A stretch of DNA of 64,000 bases from Nitzschia sp. DOCU1. Its lineage: Eukaryota > Bacillariophyta > Bacillariophyceae > Bacillariales > Bacillariaceae. The position numbers and the translations under genes were made by a program. Below the pieces are notes generated by a model. It saw only the letters and a list, made by a program, of their open reading frames with translations, was not told where the DNA came from and ran no database searches. The DNA lies in assembly GCA_951394045.1 (NCBI GenBank), contig OX595986.1:4245534-4309533 (forward strand). The letters are read 5' to 3'. Positions 30,375-41,503 of this stretch are shown here, piece after piece (position 1 is the stretch's first letter; every line of letters begins with the position of its first letter).

Positions 30375-33300
30375 TCAGTGCACCTGGACTTGCGGCTTGT
30401 CTGGTGTCTGAACATTCCATAGCAGGTTGGGTAGCCCGGTGCCAATGGGAATAGGAATTCCCATAATGATGCACTCGCTAACGCCCACAATCTCATCGCT
30501 CCGGCCATGCACGGCGGCATCAAAGAGATGATCCGTTGTTTTTTCAAATGATGCCAACATGAGGACGGACTCCCGCATTTTGGAAACGCCGAAACGAGTG
30601 ATGCCCAAGACTTCGCCCTTGAATGTCATAACATCCGACAGGAGCAACAAATGCCGACTGTCAATCCCAATGCCGTATGCATTCATAATGTATGAGATTT
30701 CATACGAAATTTGAGTCCGAGCCGCTTCGATGCCCAAGACGGATTCCACTTCCAACACATGATTTGTAGAAGTAAAGCGACCATCGATGCCTGGGCTTCC
30801 CATCACATCTTGAAGTCCATAGCCTTCGACCAGCAAGTTGTATGCTTGTTTGCCATCAGAATCAATCTCGTTAATGACCGCGCGGCTAACCGATGGAATG
30901 CCTTGGACAATCACGTTGGGTAGACTGGTCTTTAGCTCTTGCATGGCAAAATACATCGAGCCCTTGTTGGACTCTGGGACGTAGACTCGGAGTTTGGACG
31001 TGGATCCTCGTTTGATGCGAACGTCCCGGTCCCTTAGTGAACGCAATGAAGCCGGCCGAGTCACTCCACGGGTTCCATGCAAAATGGAACGACGGACAGA
31101 GTCAGAATCGACATTGAGTTTCAACTGTTCGATTGCCTCTGTGGACGGCAAAGTAGGGAGAGTGAGAAATCGTTGTAGCAAGAGACAGCATTACACCACC
31201 AGAGAACTTGGCTTACCCATATCGAGCTCAATGCTAATGTAGCAACTCTTTGACGCGTATACTTCCTTGATGTACTTAGAGACTTCACCCAGCGTAGTCT
31301 TTTCGATGCTTGCCTTGACTACTCGTGCCGCAACCTTATTATCATCCTGCTCCAGTTTCGCGGTGATGATGGGTGTGGAGATGTATTTCGAGGCATTGAT
31401 AATCTCCTTGAGACGCGGCACGCCCAACGTAACATTCATAGAACTGATTCCACTAAAGTGGAAAGTCTTCAGCGTCATTTGGGTACCGGGCTCGCTAATG
31501 CTCTGCGCTCCAATTGCACCTACCGCCTCGCCGGGCTCAACGTACGAAGCAGTGCATTTGTTCCAAGCCCGATCCAACAGCTCGTCCATTTGTCGCTGTG
31601 TCATGCGTGAGTTGTACCACGTTCGGGCGGTCATCTCGATAGGGTCTTCGCTTAATCTCATTGCCTCTTCTTGCTTCTTCGCCACCGTCTCAAAGAATTC
31701 TTCAATTTCGCGCAAGAACACAGTCCCTTCTGGCAGCAGCGTCTGAAAACGTTCGTCCGAGAGCTTGCCCTTGATGATTTCACGAATTTCGTCAGGTTTC
31801 AAGGCAACTTCGTCGCGACAGGGCAGTCCCTCGCGTACAGCCATGTACAATCGTTGAAAGTCGACTGGTCTGTCGTTGTTTTCCATTTTGTCCGGGTTCA
31901 GACCATCATCGCCGTACGTAAACTGCACAACCGTATTTTCGCTGTTTCGTACAGTTTTGTCATATTGCATGGACAGATCCTCTGGACGGCAAAGTAGGGA
32001 GAGTGAGAAATCGTTGTAGCATGAAACAGCATTACACCACCAGAGAACTTGGCTTACCCAATGCCTTCATGAGACGTCTTGCCATGTAGCCCGTTTCAGC
32101 CGTCTTTCCCAGCAAAATGAGACGCTGTCATTCAAATGAAAGAAGCCAGCACCAGAACGTCGCAAGCTTACCTTGACCGCCGTGTCAACCAATCCTTCGC
32201 GCCCTCCCATTGCGTGGAAAAAGAACTCAGTCGCAGTTAACCCTGTGTAGAAGGAGTTGGCTACAAACCCTTTTGCAGCCGGGGTCAGACTGTGGTATTC
32301 AAAGTGTGGAAGTGTTCGATTGACAAAGCCATCCTGGATACGCATTCCACCGACCGACTGCTGGCCCACACAGGACATCATCTGAGATATATTCAGTGGG
32401 CTACCCTTGGACCCGCATGCCGCCATGATTCTTGGCGCATTGTGCCATGAGAGACGCTTCATAGCTTCTTGACCAGCGGCTTCACGGAGACGGCCTAGAA
32501 TTCCGTTCAAAACCTCCTCCAACGATTGCAGTAGATTGCACCCAGGTCGAAGTGCTAGATCTCCCTTTTCGTAAAGGTCAATACTAGCTTCTGCCTGCTT
32601 GTAACCGTCCAGGAGAATGCCGTGCTTCATTTCCGTCAATTCATCGGAAGGCGTAACATCGGAAATTCCAATGGAGAGGCCACGATGATTTCCCATGTAC
32701 CGCCCACAAAGTTTTGCCCACCGATCCATTATACTCGAAGTCTCCTCACTGCCGTAATCTCGGAGGACGATATAGAGTAGACCTGTCTTGCTGCCATCCC
32801 CGATTGTCTTCTTGGCCACGTTGCCTGAAATGAGTTCACCGCCGCGAAACGCCACGTATCCGTCCTCGCGACAAAAATGCTTGCCTTCGTTGCTATAATT
32901 CTTCTCTTTCGTTTCCAGATTGACAAGAATTTGGGACTGTTTGTTGGGCCGGATCATGGCACTAAAGACTTGCTTTCCAGTCCAAAGGCGGATGGGTTTC
33001 CAGACAGCAGGGATAGGGACGTCAATGTGCTCATCGGCGTCACCAAAGTACGCCACCAGCGTACAGAATTGTTCAAAGGTAAAGAAACGATCATTCTGAG
33101 TGAGAAGATATGAGGCCGACAAGAAATCCTGACTGGCTGCCACCAGAGGCTCTCCATTGCGTGGCGTAGTCAAGTTGTTGTGGACGCCCATCAACAGGTT
33201 GGCCTCTGCGCGAGCTTCTTCGGTCTGAGGTAAGTGCATATTCATCTCATCACCATCAAAATCAGCATTATATGGAGCGCAGACACAAGTGTTGAAACGG

Positions 33301-34884
33301 AATGTTCGCCATTCCATCACCTTGGCCCGATGTGCCATGATCGATACCTTGTGCAACGAAGGCTGACGATTGAAGAGGACAACGTCGCCATCTTCCATGT
33401 GCCGCTCCACAACGTCACCTTCTCTCAGTGTCTTTGCAAGCTTCTCCCTGTCGCCGAATGCTAGCGACTTGACGAATGATCCATCCCCCATTCGAATCAA
33501 GTTGGCTCCCGGGTGCACATTGGGACCATTTCTTACACGTTCCTGGAGTTTCTTCTTGTTGTAGCGAGATACGCGTTCTGTGGGACGGGCGGTAAGACAG
33601 ATGCGCACTGACGAGAATAAAAGAACATCAACGAAGAAAAGACTTACCTGGATAGGTCATGGTCATGGCCACTCTCAGCGGAACTCCCACTTGATTCACT
33701 TTGAGATTTGGATCGGGGGAGATGACGGTGCGGGCAGAAAAGTCCACACGTTTCCCCGACAAGTTACCTCGGAATCGTCCTTGCTTTCCCTTCAATCTCT
33801 GACAAAGTCCACGCATAGGCTTGGTTCCAATGGGCCTCTGTAAGCCCGGGGTCTCGCCGTTGATGTATTGCGCAACTTGAAGCTGTAAATAGTCCCACAC
33901 CTCCATAATGGTTCGAGTAAGCGGTCCTTTGGTCAGTGTCAGTTCCAGAGCAACATTGACGTCCAAGATTTCCTGCAGCTTGACCGTAAGATCGTCTTCG
34001 TTGCTGCCACCACCAACGTCCATGGCCACTGAAGGACGGATGGGCACTGGTGGTACCAAGAGGTTCTGAAGAATAAGATTTTCTGGTCGCCCAATCAATG
34101 GATCTAGCCACATGACTTCGCAATCATCGTCTGGAATCTTTTTGAATAACTCTAGCACCTTAGTTGGTAAGAGATCGTCAAATGGGACGTTGTTGCCGGT
34201 CATGAGGACTGCAAGCTCCTTGTTGGCATCCATTGCATTCTGCAAGGAATCCATAAGTTCGTCCAGTTCATCTTCGTTATGCTTGCCCTTGTACTTTTCG
34301 TGGACAATTTTCAGCGTTGGGGCACCCGTAATCTTCTTCACTGTTCCGTTCAAAGCCCCACAATACGGACAGTCCCGCATCTTCTTACATTTCTCCACTA
34401 CCTTCTTTGTGGTTGCAGATTTCGCCAAGACGTCAGTTCGAGGATTCCGCATTCTAGCCAAAAAGGTCTGCCTATCATTCTCAGCCAATAATACTCGAGA
34501 ACACGTCTTGCAAATACATTGTAGTATGTGTAAAGTGTGCCGCAAGTAGCCAATATGAAACACGGGCAGGGCAAGCCGGATATATCCAAAGTGTCCAGCG
34601 CAATCGACGAGCTTTCGTTTACAAGTGTGGCAAGTCGACAATTTGTCCGAGACCCCCAGGCGAGGATCCAAGCACCCACCAGGAGCGGGTGTCCGAGCAG
34701 GCATAGAAAAAAGCTCACGCGATGTCACCTGGAACTCGGCTAGTCGCTGCATCTCAGCCGGCGACAGCAAGCCGAACTGCAGATGCGAAATTTTCTTTGG
34801 TGCCAAATCTTCTTTCACCAGACGTTTGCGGGCTCCACTCGGCGTGTCGTCCTCTTCGGGACCATTCATCAAAGAATGCATCAT
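30375..34884 (-). CDS. RPC1: DNA-directed RNA polymerase III largest subunit (RPC1/POLR3A)
   Basis: Five exons: 34884-33648, 33577-32172, 32103-32058 (only 46 nt), 31981-31217, 31138-30375; introns 70, 68, 76 and 78 nt; 1405 aa, near the usual ~1390. Joins restore [45 protein letters not shown] and [15 protein letters not shown], each matching POLR3A. RPC1 makes tRNA, 5S and U6 RNA. Key blocks: [21 protein letters not shown] start, zinc site [36 protein letters not shown], clamp [29 protein letters not shown], catalytic [10 protein letters not shown] (codons near 33241-33269), funnel/trigger region, [28 protein letters not shown] and a cleft end [25 protein letters not shown]. Two introns are near-identical (reported separately). 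Confidence 0.95.
31139..31216 (-). repeat. RPC1 intron 4, near-identical to intron 3
   Basis: 78-nt GT-AG intron. Aligned to 31982-32057, it differs by two substitutions and one 2-nt indel next to the acceptor; similarity stops at the exon edges apart from G and AGG flanks. Confidence 0.85.
31982..32057 (-). repeat. RPC1 intron 3, near-identical to intron 4
   Basis: 76-nt GT-AG intron with donor GTAAGCCAAG and acceptor CCGTCCAG. It is the second copy of the intron sequence at 31139-31216, with an exon of 765 nt between the two copies. Confidence 0.85.
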
Positions 34885-35552
34885 CTTTAACTTGCTTTAA
34901 CAATAGTAGTAGGACACTGCTTGGGAGGCAACGGTTTATGCTAGCTACTAGAGAGGAGTTGTTGTTGATATGAATGACAACTTTCGTTGTGGATGATGTT
35001 TCGTGGTTCAGAAAATAGGGGGGAGGATCTCCATTGGAAAAAGAATGGACGGCATGCGATTGCTTCGTCTGCGTAGCAATTCAACGTAGGGCTACTCGCA
35101 CTTCTTTGGGGCAACCAACAGCCGACCATTCATATCCGCGGCGCGGCGGGGGGCGGGGACACACTGGTGGTGTCGAATGAATCAAGACATCGTGAACAAT
35201 TCGTGAGTCGACTTGTTGGAGCACGGTGCTATGCGAGCGAACAAAAAGTACCACCGCGGATCATGGTAACTAATTAACTAACCTGTTGGTTTAGTAATAG
35301 TGTTAGAACAGGCTGTGCGAATGAAAAGAACCCGATTGATTGACTTTTCCCCCGGTGGAGGTTTGGGGACCCCAGTACCGGCAAGGAGCTTGGACAAGTA
35401 AGTAATCCGCAATTGCTGCACGGAAATAAAGGTATTGAGAGTTTGTCGGTATGAAAAAGGAAAGCAGGGGGAGAAGAAGCAGTCGCGGGTTGAATGCTCG
35501 GACTTCGATTAGAGTCCGAATAGATAAATCAGTTGCGCCGCCTGGGTCTAGC
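34885..35552. other. Intergenic spacer, RPC1 promoter side
   Basis: About 670 bp upstream of RPC1 and downstream of the At5g03900-like gene. No gene, RNA or clear repeat recognised. Confidence 0.3.
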
Positions 35553-37379
35553 TTAGAGAGCAACCACTGTTGGTTGAACGTCCCCGTTATTGGGGTCGAG
35601 AGCACTCTCCTTGTCCATTGGCTGCTGTTCGGCACCAAGCTGACTTGCCAAGTGAGATCGACACTGGTTTCGTCGCATGCACAGCTCATTCCACACCAAG
35701 ATGTAGAGCAACCGAACGGCGGGAATAGTGAAGAAGAGTTTCGCATAGAAAATCAGCACAGGGATCAGTGCCCATTGCAACCCTACAACAACACCTGGTG
35801 CCAGAAACTGTTCCAGTATACCGCCCACCTCCAGGGACTGTGCAAACCAAATGACCCCGATCGCGTTGAGAATGGCCACTAAAAGACAGTGATAGAATTG
35901 TTTGGAAGCCAAAGAAGTGAATACCATGCGTTGCTCATGCAAGAATGGGGGTGTTGAATTTGAAAGTCCACCCGTGCGAGAGCCCGGAGTTGAATGGGAC
36001 CCTTCATCTTTCTCATAAAACAGGCCCGACCATCGACTGGACTGCTCCCCAGGTGCTCCCTGGTGGATCGCAGCAGGGTCGTCGTAGCGCCCCACAGAGT
36101 GAGTGGATTCGGCCAATAGCTCGGGGAAAACAAACTGTGCTTTTGCCAGGTCGATATCTTGCTTTGTTGAAGAGGCGTCACTTTTGTCAGCGGCTGGGAC
36201 TCCATTGAAATATGCGACTACCAAAAGTGCTTCTGGTACGAGTCTAGAAGTATCGTTCAAAGATTTTGGTGGCGAATCGAAGAATGGACTCAAGTCTTGG
36301 AGTGCAATCGACGAAGACTGGGACTGCTGGGACTTTTCCAATATAACAGCACTCCGCAGTCGCCAACGATCCGCCTCAAGAGGCCCCGGTGGCTTCGTGG
36401 GACCAAAGAGAAACTCTACTGCCACCGAAAGAAGTCCACGGTGCTCAGACCCCGACACTGGTAGCGTCTCTGTCTGCCCCCGATCTCCACGCCGAATCAA
36501 TCGGATTCCTTCCAAATCTGCAGGCGAATCTTCGTAGGCACTTAAAGATGACATCCGCCCCCAGCCCCTGGCGATTCGTCTCCGTCGTCGCCTCAGCATG
36601 CTCGCCCGCCACCAGAACCACATGGACATTGGGTTTCCACAGCAGATGCTTAAGATTAATGACGTATCATAGGCCGCCTCCCGAAAGAAAGGATCTTGAT
36701 CATTATCACCCTCCGGTCCGAACATGGCATAACACCAGAGGAGTTGACGGACCATTAGGAAGGTATTGTGGAGTTGCCTCGTAATGTGATGACGCTGTCG
36801 ACTGTCCCCTCCCCTCGATATTGCCACAAACGCAGCCAACAATGCCAACATCCCAGCAATAGAAACAATGATCGTCGAAAGAATCAAGCCAAAAGCTGTC
36901 AGCATTTTTAGCACTTTGACCATCACTTGAAATCCACTTTGTAGACTTTGCTTCCAATCATCCGCCCGTTGCGCCGATAGTGCTTTCGCTTCAAAGTCCG
37001 GTGGAAAGGTGAAAACCATGGTGTGGACGCCACCTGTTTTCTCAAAGCGAAAAGTCGATCCTTCCCCCACAGCCTTGAGCAAACCACACAATTCTGCCGA
37101 GGCATCTGTAACGCTAATGCCCAATTCTTGCGACAACCGAGCTGGTCGAATGGTGTAATCGGGACATGATTTCACCACGCTGAGAATCTTGGTTCTTTGT
37201 GGCACAGAATCTCCGACGTCCAAGTCACCGCCACTCTCCGAGACATCATTGTCATCACGATCGATGGAGAGAGAGGAGCGCACTGAGGATTCGGGATCCT
37301 CTGCCATTGCGATTTCGTAATTGCGTTGTTTGGGCTTTGGGGAAATGTTGACATGAAATGATGGTATATGTGGGGTCAT
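35553..37379 (-). CDS. At5g03900-like membrane protein of unknown function
   Basis: Single exon, 608 aa from ATG 37379; a start at the in-frame ATG MAEDPES (37307) would be 584 aa. After an acidic N-terminus there is a winged-helix-like part ILSVVKSCPDYTIRPARLSQELGISVTDASAELCGLLKAVGEGSTFRFEKTGGVHTMVFTFPPDFE, then a membrane segment (LILSTIIVSIAGMLALLAAFVAI), a middle domain with several Trp/aromatic patches (SICCGNPMSMWFWWR), and two more hydrophobic segments near the C-terminus. The order (helix-turn-helix with 'A..L...L', F.FP..F, then membrane spans) resembles the plant/cyanobacterial At5g03900 family, annotated elsewhere as iron-sulphur related without proof. I see no clear plastid leader, so location is open. 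Confidence 0.5.
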   Translation of the reverse strand: MTPHIPSFHVNISPKPKQRNYEIAMAEDPESSVRSSLSIDRDDNDVSESGGDLDVGDSVPQRTKILSVVKSCPDYTIRPARLSQELGISVTDASAELCGLLKAVGEGSTFRFEKTGGVHTMVFTFPPDFEAKALSAQRADDWKQSLQSGFQVMVKVLKMLTAFGLILSTIIVSIAGMLALLAAFVAISRGGDSRQRHHITRQLHNTFLMVRQLLWCYAMFGPEGDNDQDPFFREAAYDTSLILSICCGNPMSMWFWWRASMLRRRRRRIARGWGRMSSLSAYEDSPADLEGIRLIRRGDRGQTETLPVSGSEHRGLLSVAVEFLFGPTKPPGPLEADRWRLRSAVILEKSQQSQSSSIALQDLSPFFDSPPKSLNDTSRLVPEALLVVAYFNGVPAADKSDASSTKQDIDLAKAQFVFPELLAESTHSVGRYDDPAAIHQGAPGEQSSRWSGLFYEKDEGSHSTPGSRTGGLSNSTPPFLHEQRMVFTSLASKQFYHCLLVAILNAIGVIWFAQSLEVGGILEQFLAPGVVVGLQWALIPVLIFYAKLFFTIPAVRLLYILVWNELCMRRNQCRSHLASQLGAEQQPMDKESALDPNNGDVQPTVVAL

Positions 37380-37442
37380 CGATTCTCTGCGTGTTGTCCA
37401 ACAAAACGCCCAAGAAGATTTTTCCCGCCTCTAATACAGTAG

Positions 37443-37460
37443 CTATCTACCGGTAGATAG
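37443..37460. promoter_or_regulatory. 18-bp perfect palindrome in divergent promoter
   Basis: CTATCTACCGGTAGATAG, exact two-fold symmetry, in the 260-bp gap between the start codons of the At5g03900-like gene (37379) and the fumarate-reductase-like gene (37641). Its core CTACCGGTAG recurs in other intergenic regions of the window. A dimeric transcription factor site is inference. Confidence 0.5.
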
Positions 37461-37640
37461 AGAGACGAGGGGGCCGGGGGCGGGGGCCCGGGAGGAGCCA
37501 GCTTGGACCGATTGATTCGACTCATTTTGGAACGAGCTCGACGGTTAGATACCGAGAGCTCGCGACAAAAGATACACAAAATCTCAACTCCAAGATTCCA
37601 ATTCGCATTCTCATCGTCGTCGTCGACATTTGAACAGGAT

Positions 37641-39191
37641 ATGTTCATCTGCCGAACCGTCATTCTCAGCAGAAAGCTCTACACAATCCTCATTCTTTGT
37701 CTGTGTCTGCAAGCAGCTCTGGCCCTTCCAGGAGAACTATCTTTACTCGAAACAACCCACAGCCCCATAATGTCAACCGTCGGAACTCCTGATGCCATTG
37801 TGGTGGGCAGTGGTCTCGCTGGCTTGACAGCCGCCTTGAATATCTTGGATCGAGGTGGCAAAGTTGTTTTGCTGGAAAAAGAGGCCACGCCTGGTGGCAA
37901 TTCCATGAAGGCCTCCTCAGGCATCAATGCTTGTATCACCAGCAGCGACGGAACAGCCTCCGAGCCTGACCCTGACGAAGTTGCCGCCTTTGTTCGAGAT
38001 ACGCTCAAGTCTGCTGGTGACAATGCGAATCCACAACTAGTGGAAACACTGGTTCATAATTCGGCAAGTGCTCTACGATGGCTTAAGGATCGTGTCGGTG
38101 TCGACCTCTTGGAAAATCGGACGCAACTCGGTGTGCATTCCAGTGCACGCACCCATCGACCTGCCAAGGGAGCGGTGGGATTTACAGTCATGAGTGCCAT
38201 GCAAAAGGCATTGAAATCCTATGAAGAAAGTGGACACTTGGAAATACGCCTCTCGACGCGGGTCACAAATCTTCTTAGCCAACAAGACTCTGGTGCTACG
38301 ACCGTCGTTGGAGTTGAGTGTGTCACAACCACCATCGGCAATGATGAGAATGGCAACGAGGAAGCACCTCCTACAACATTTTCAATCCACGCCCCACATG
38401 TCATTCTTGCCACTGGTGGCTTTGCTGCCGACCGTAGTAGCGATTCTTTCTTAGCAAGCTACTGTCCCGAGTATCTCAAAATGCCCGCCACCTTTGGAGA
38501 CTTTTCGACGGGCGATGGGATCAAGTTTGAAGTTCTTGTGTGCGGAATTAACGCGAGGTTTGGGCGGAATCTTGTTGAATTCCCAAGGCCTACGCTTTTG
38601 CAATGAACTTGGAACGCGTTTGTATATTACCGATCAAATGTTGCATCACGAGGCTCACTATGCCACGACTGGAAAATGGGATGCTTCGCTTTCGATTCCT
38701 ACCTTTACATTGGTCTTGTCGGCGGAGGCAGCCAAAGCTGGAGGTGAACACATTCGTTTTTACGCTTGGAAGAAACTGCTGCAACCCTACAAGGGTATTG
38801 CAGAGCTGGCCAAGTATACGGGCGTTTCAGCAGATACTTTGAAATCCACCTTGGAAGAATATCGTCGACAAGCCGAGAACAAGGGTGGATCAGCTGCTGA
38901 TCCTTTTGGAAAGACATTCTTCCCCAATGCCTTTACGGGCAATGTGGACAAAGAAGAGTTTTATGCAGGCACGGTAACTCCCGTTTTGCACTATTGCATG
39001 GGGGTCTTACGACGGACCAACATGGAAATGTATTGAATCATGACAACAAGATTATCCATGGCTTGCATGCTGCGGGAGAAGTTGCGGGTGGAGTCCATGA
39101 CAATCGCCTGGCGGGAAATTCACTGCTGGAATGCCTGGTGTTTGGCACGATTATTGGCAAGAGGATTCCCATCGTCTCACCTACTAGCTAG
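37641..39191 (+). pseudogene. Fumarate-reductase/soluble FAD flavoprotein, disrupted
   Basis: N-terminal frame 37641-38606: a signal-like leader (ILCLCLQAALALPGEL), then an FAD site VVGSGLAGLTAALNILDRGGKVVLLEKEATPGGNSMKASSGINA and the flavocytochrome/fumarate reductase blocks THRPAKGAVGF, GHLEIR and PHVILATGGFAADRS. After FSTGDGIKF (about 38527) the family text jumps directly to AELTRGLGGILLNSQGLRFCNELGTRL in another frame: about 30-40 expected residues (the substrate-binding H-P-T-G region) are missing. At about 38999 the frame moves back after HYCMGG (a G run one base short), leading to AGEVAGGVHDNRLAGNSLLECLVFG, where one residue is also missing after GGVH. Either a decayed gene or assembly errors; the catalytic centre is not encoded as read. 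Confidence 0.75.
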
Positions 39192-39317
39192 GCATAGATA
39201 GACGAGTCAATGCCGGATAGTTCGTACGAGAAGTTTCTGATCTTGCGTTTGTTGATAACTAACTATTATACGAGTGAAATGTCGGCGATACTACTTTTTG
39301 GTATTATTTACTACTAG

Positions 39318-39399
39318 TAGAGGGAGTCAGCAAGGGGCGGAGCTGCAGGGAGCCCTTCCCCACCTGAATCGAACTTCTTTGACGTAGCGGTGGGGCTTC
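39318..39399 (+). repeat. Repeat copy, third member of the 41.5-kb family
   Basis: Shares TAGAGGGAG...GGCGGAGCTG and ATCGAACT.CTTTGACGTAGCGGTGGGGCT with the tandem copies at 41504-41946, about 2 kb away. Confidence 0.6.
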
Positions 39400-40295
39400 G
39401 TAGCTCGATGTGTGAAATCAGGAAAGGTGAAGCGAAATGGTGGATGATTCCTTTATGGTTAGGATTCAAGCATAGATTATCATCATAATAGTCTCTGGAA
39501 GTAGCTTGTTCACTAATACCTGTTGACTCTAGATAGGGTACGTACTCCAACCCTGTTTTAAATATACTACCTGGTACTACTATCGGCATGTACCTGGTAT
39601 CATATCATAGTAGAACAGCAATAGCCCAAGCGCTGTAGCTACGGGAACGGAAACGATATTTAGCAACGTCATCAGCCATGGCGAACGGGTGGGCCGGCGC
39701 GCATTGGTAGAATGAAGGAATAATCATTGGATGGGGGAGGCAGGCGCTCTTACGTAAATGCCACCTAGAATTCTGTACCAAGCGAAAGGAGCGTTTTTAC
39801 GTCATGAAAAATGAAAGAAAGAGCATCAAGAGGCAACGGCAATGACCAATGCAAAAATGCCACTTCAATGTTTGCAAAACGACAATGGTGGGATTAAAAA
39901 AGACACAGCAATCAGCAAGTTTGAGACAACGACGACGATGAAAAAGTTAGCTAGCGTGGGCTTGGATGGAGTCACATACAACCGGCGATAATCGAAACCA
40001 CGGAGTGTTTCACGATGGATGAATGTGGATGACTTTTCAGCGACCGTGGGGCCTCATCGTGGGAACTCCTTGCCTTGGAGGAAGGAAAGCCCAAGAAAAA
40101 AATCACTTTTTCACTCAATTGAGGTCACTTTTTCGCGAAATGAGCACTCTGTGTTGCTCGTTTCTTCATCATCGCCATGATCATCGTCCACGATGTTCAT
40201 GACGATGATGGAGATGACAGGTCCTACAGCAGCGCCACCGGCTGCTGTTTGTCTCGCAGGAAAGTCGGCAGCCCACTGAGTTGTGGAGATGACGT

Positions 40296-40328
40296 CCTGG
40301 GGTCCCCATGGGTGGGACCCTAAAAGCT
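40296..40328 (+). repeat. 33-bp direct repeat with hairpin, copy 1
   Basis: CCTGGGGTCCCC.TGGGTGGGACCCTAAAAGCT; differs from 40448-40480 at one base (A/G). The GGGTCCC/GGGACCC arms can pair. Both copies are followed by AGCACGCCGGGA at differing distances. Confidence 0.7.
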
Positions 40329-40447
40329 TCCGTCGGAAGCACGCCGGGATCGATCCTCGCTCGTGTTCTGTCTTTGTTCTTCTCTCTTTCTTTTCAACAG
40401 ATCCGTGGATTGCTCTGGTGGCGGCAGTCCAGGTCGTGTCGATCGTT

Positions 40448-40480
40448 CCTGGGGTCCCCGTGGGTGGGACCCTAAAAGCT
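40448..40480 (+). repeat. 33-bp direct repeat with hairpin, copy 2
   Basis: Second copy of 40296-40328, starting 152 bp further on; followed by a ~38-bp insertion before AGCACGCCGGGAA. Confidence 0.7.
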
Positions 40481-41503
40481 ATCGTATCATCCTCCCACGG
40501 TTTCGTGGCATGGGGCGGTAGCACGCCGGGAAGGATCGTTTGATTGTCGACAGGGCCGCTTTGATTCGAGGGGAGTTCTTTGCTGTCGTGCTGGTGTTCT
40601 TTCGTTCTCACAAGATTGTCCTCGTTCTATTTTAGCTTTTGCATGTATTACCGACCATGGCTCCAAAAGCGTCTTCTTCCATCTCCCTTGTGTGAAAGGT
40701 ACATCCCCGCCTGGCTACAAAAATGTATGTAATTTGTGAGGTAGCAGCCGAAAGAAGAGGAGTGGGAAGGGGGGCAACCGGCATGGCTTGGGGCACTGGG
40801 GGCAAAGCCAGTGATACACCATTGACCCCGGAACCCCCCGTCCCACGTTGGATGCAGCAAGTTGGCGGATGAGTGGATGCTGTGGCATGTTCCAGTCCCG
40901 AACATGGTAACGCAGACATCCATGACCCCAATGATTGGACTCCATCATAAAAAATTGGCCTCCAAGGGAATGGAAGGGGAATTGCTGAGGAATGTCGTCG
41001 GATGAGGTTTTGCTTGTGAGGGCTACAATGAAATGGGGAGAAGATTGGCGAGAACGAAGACGTTGGTGCGATGGCAAAGGCTTCACCTTGCAATCAAAGC
41101 TACTTTGTTGGCCGGATTTGTTGTTGGAAAGTTGAGTCCTCTCTTTGTTTTGCAGGTCGGTTGTGGTGTGGGTGGATGTTTGTGTGCATGTATTCGGTGT
41201 CTTCATGGTAAGTTCGAATTGTCTGGTGCTGTTTGATCATATTTTCATATTTCTCTCCCACAGTGCTACTTATACCCCTGTTCTGTCCTCCTTTTGCAGG
41301 GGTCTGGCGTTGTTCTACAACGAAACCAACTTTTTCCAGAACAACGATCCTGATTTCTGATCTCGACCCTGATTCCAATTCTCCCCGCACACAAACAGCC
41401 TGATCAACGCAACCGGTTTGTGGTTCCGGTTTTAAAACGTCCTCCACTCGCGTTCGTGTCTCGTCGCGGAGAGTTTAAGTGTAACCTGTGCTGGTGCGTG
41501 GAG

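Noticed and set aside
38494..39036. Second frame of the fumarate-reductase region as a separate gene
   Set aside because: It begins mid-domain without a start or splice acceptor; it is a frame-shifted part of the same gene.
40111..40611. 166-codon minus frame
   Set aside because: It covers the 33-bp direct repeat, and the frame carries no recognisable domain. The open frame may be chance in a repeat region.
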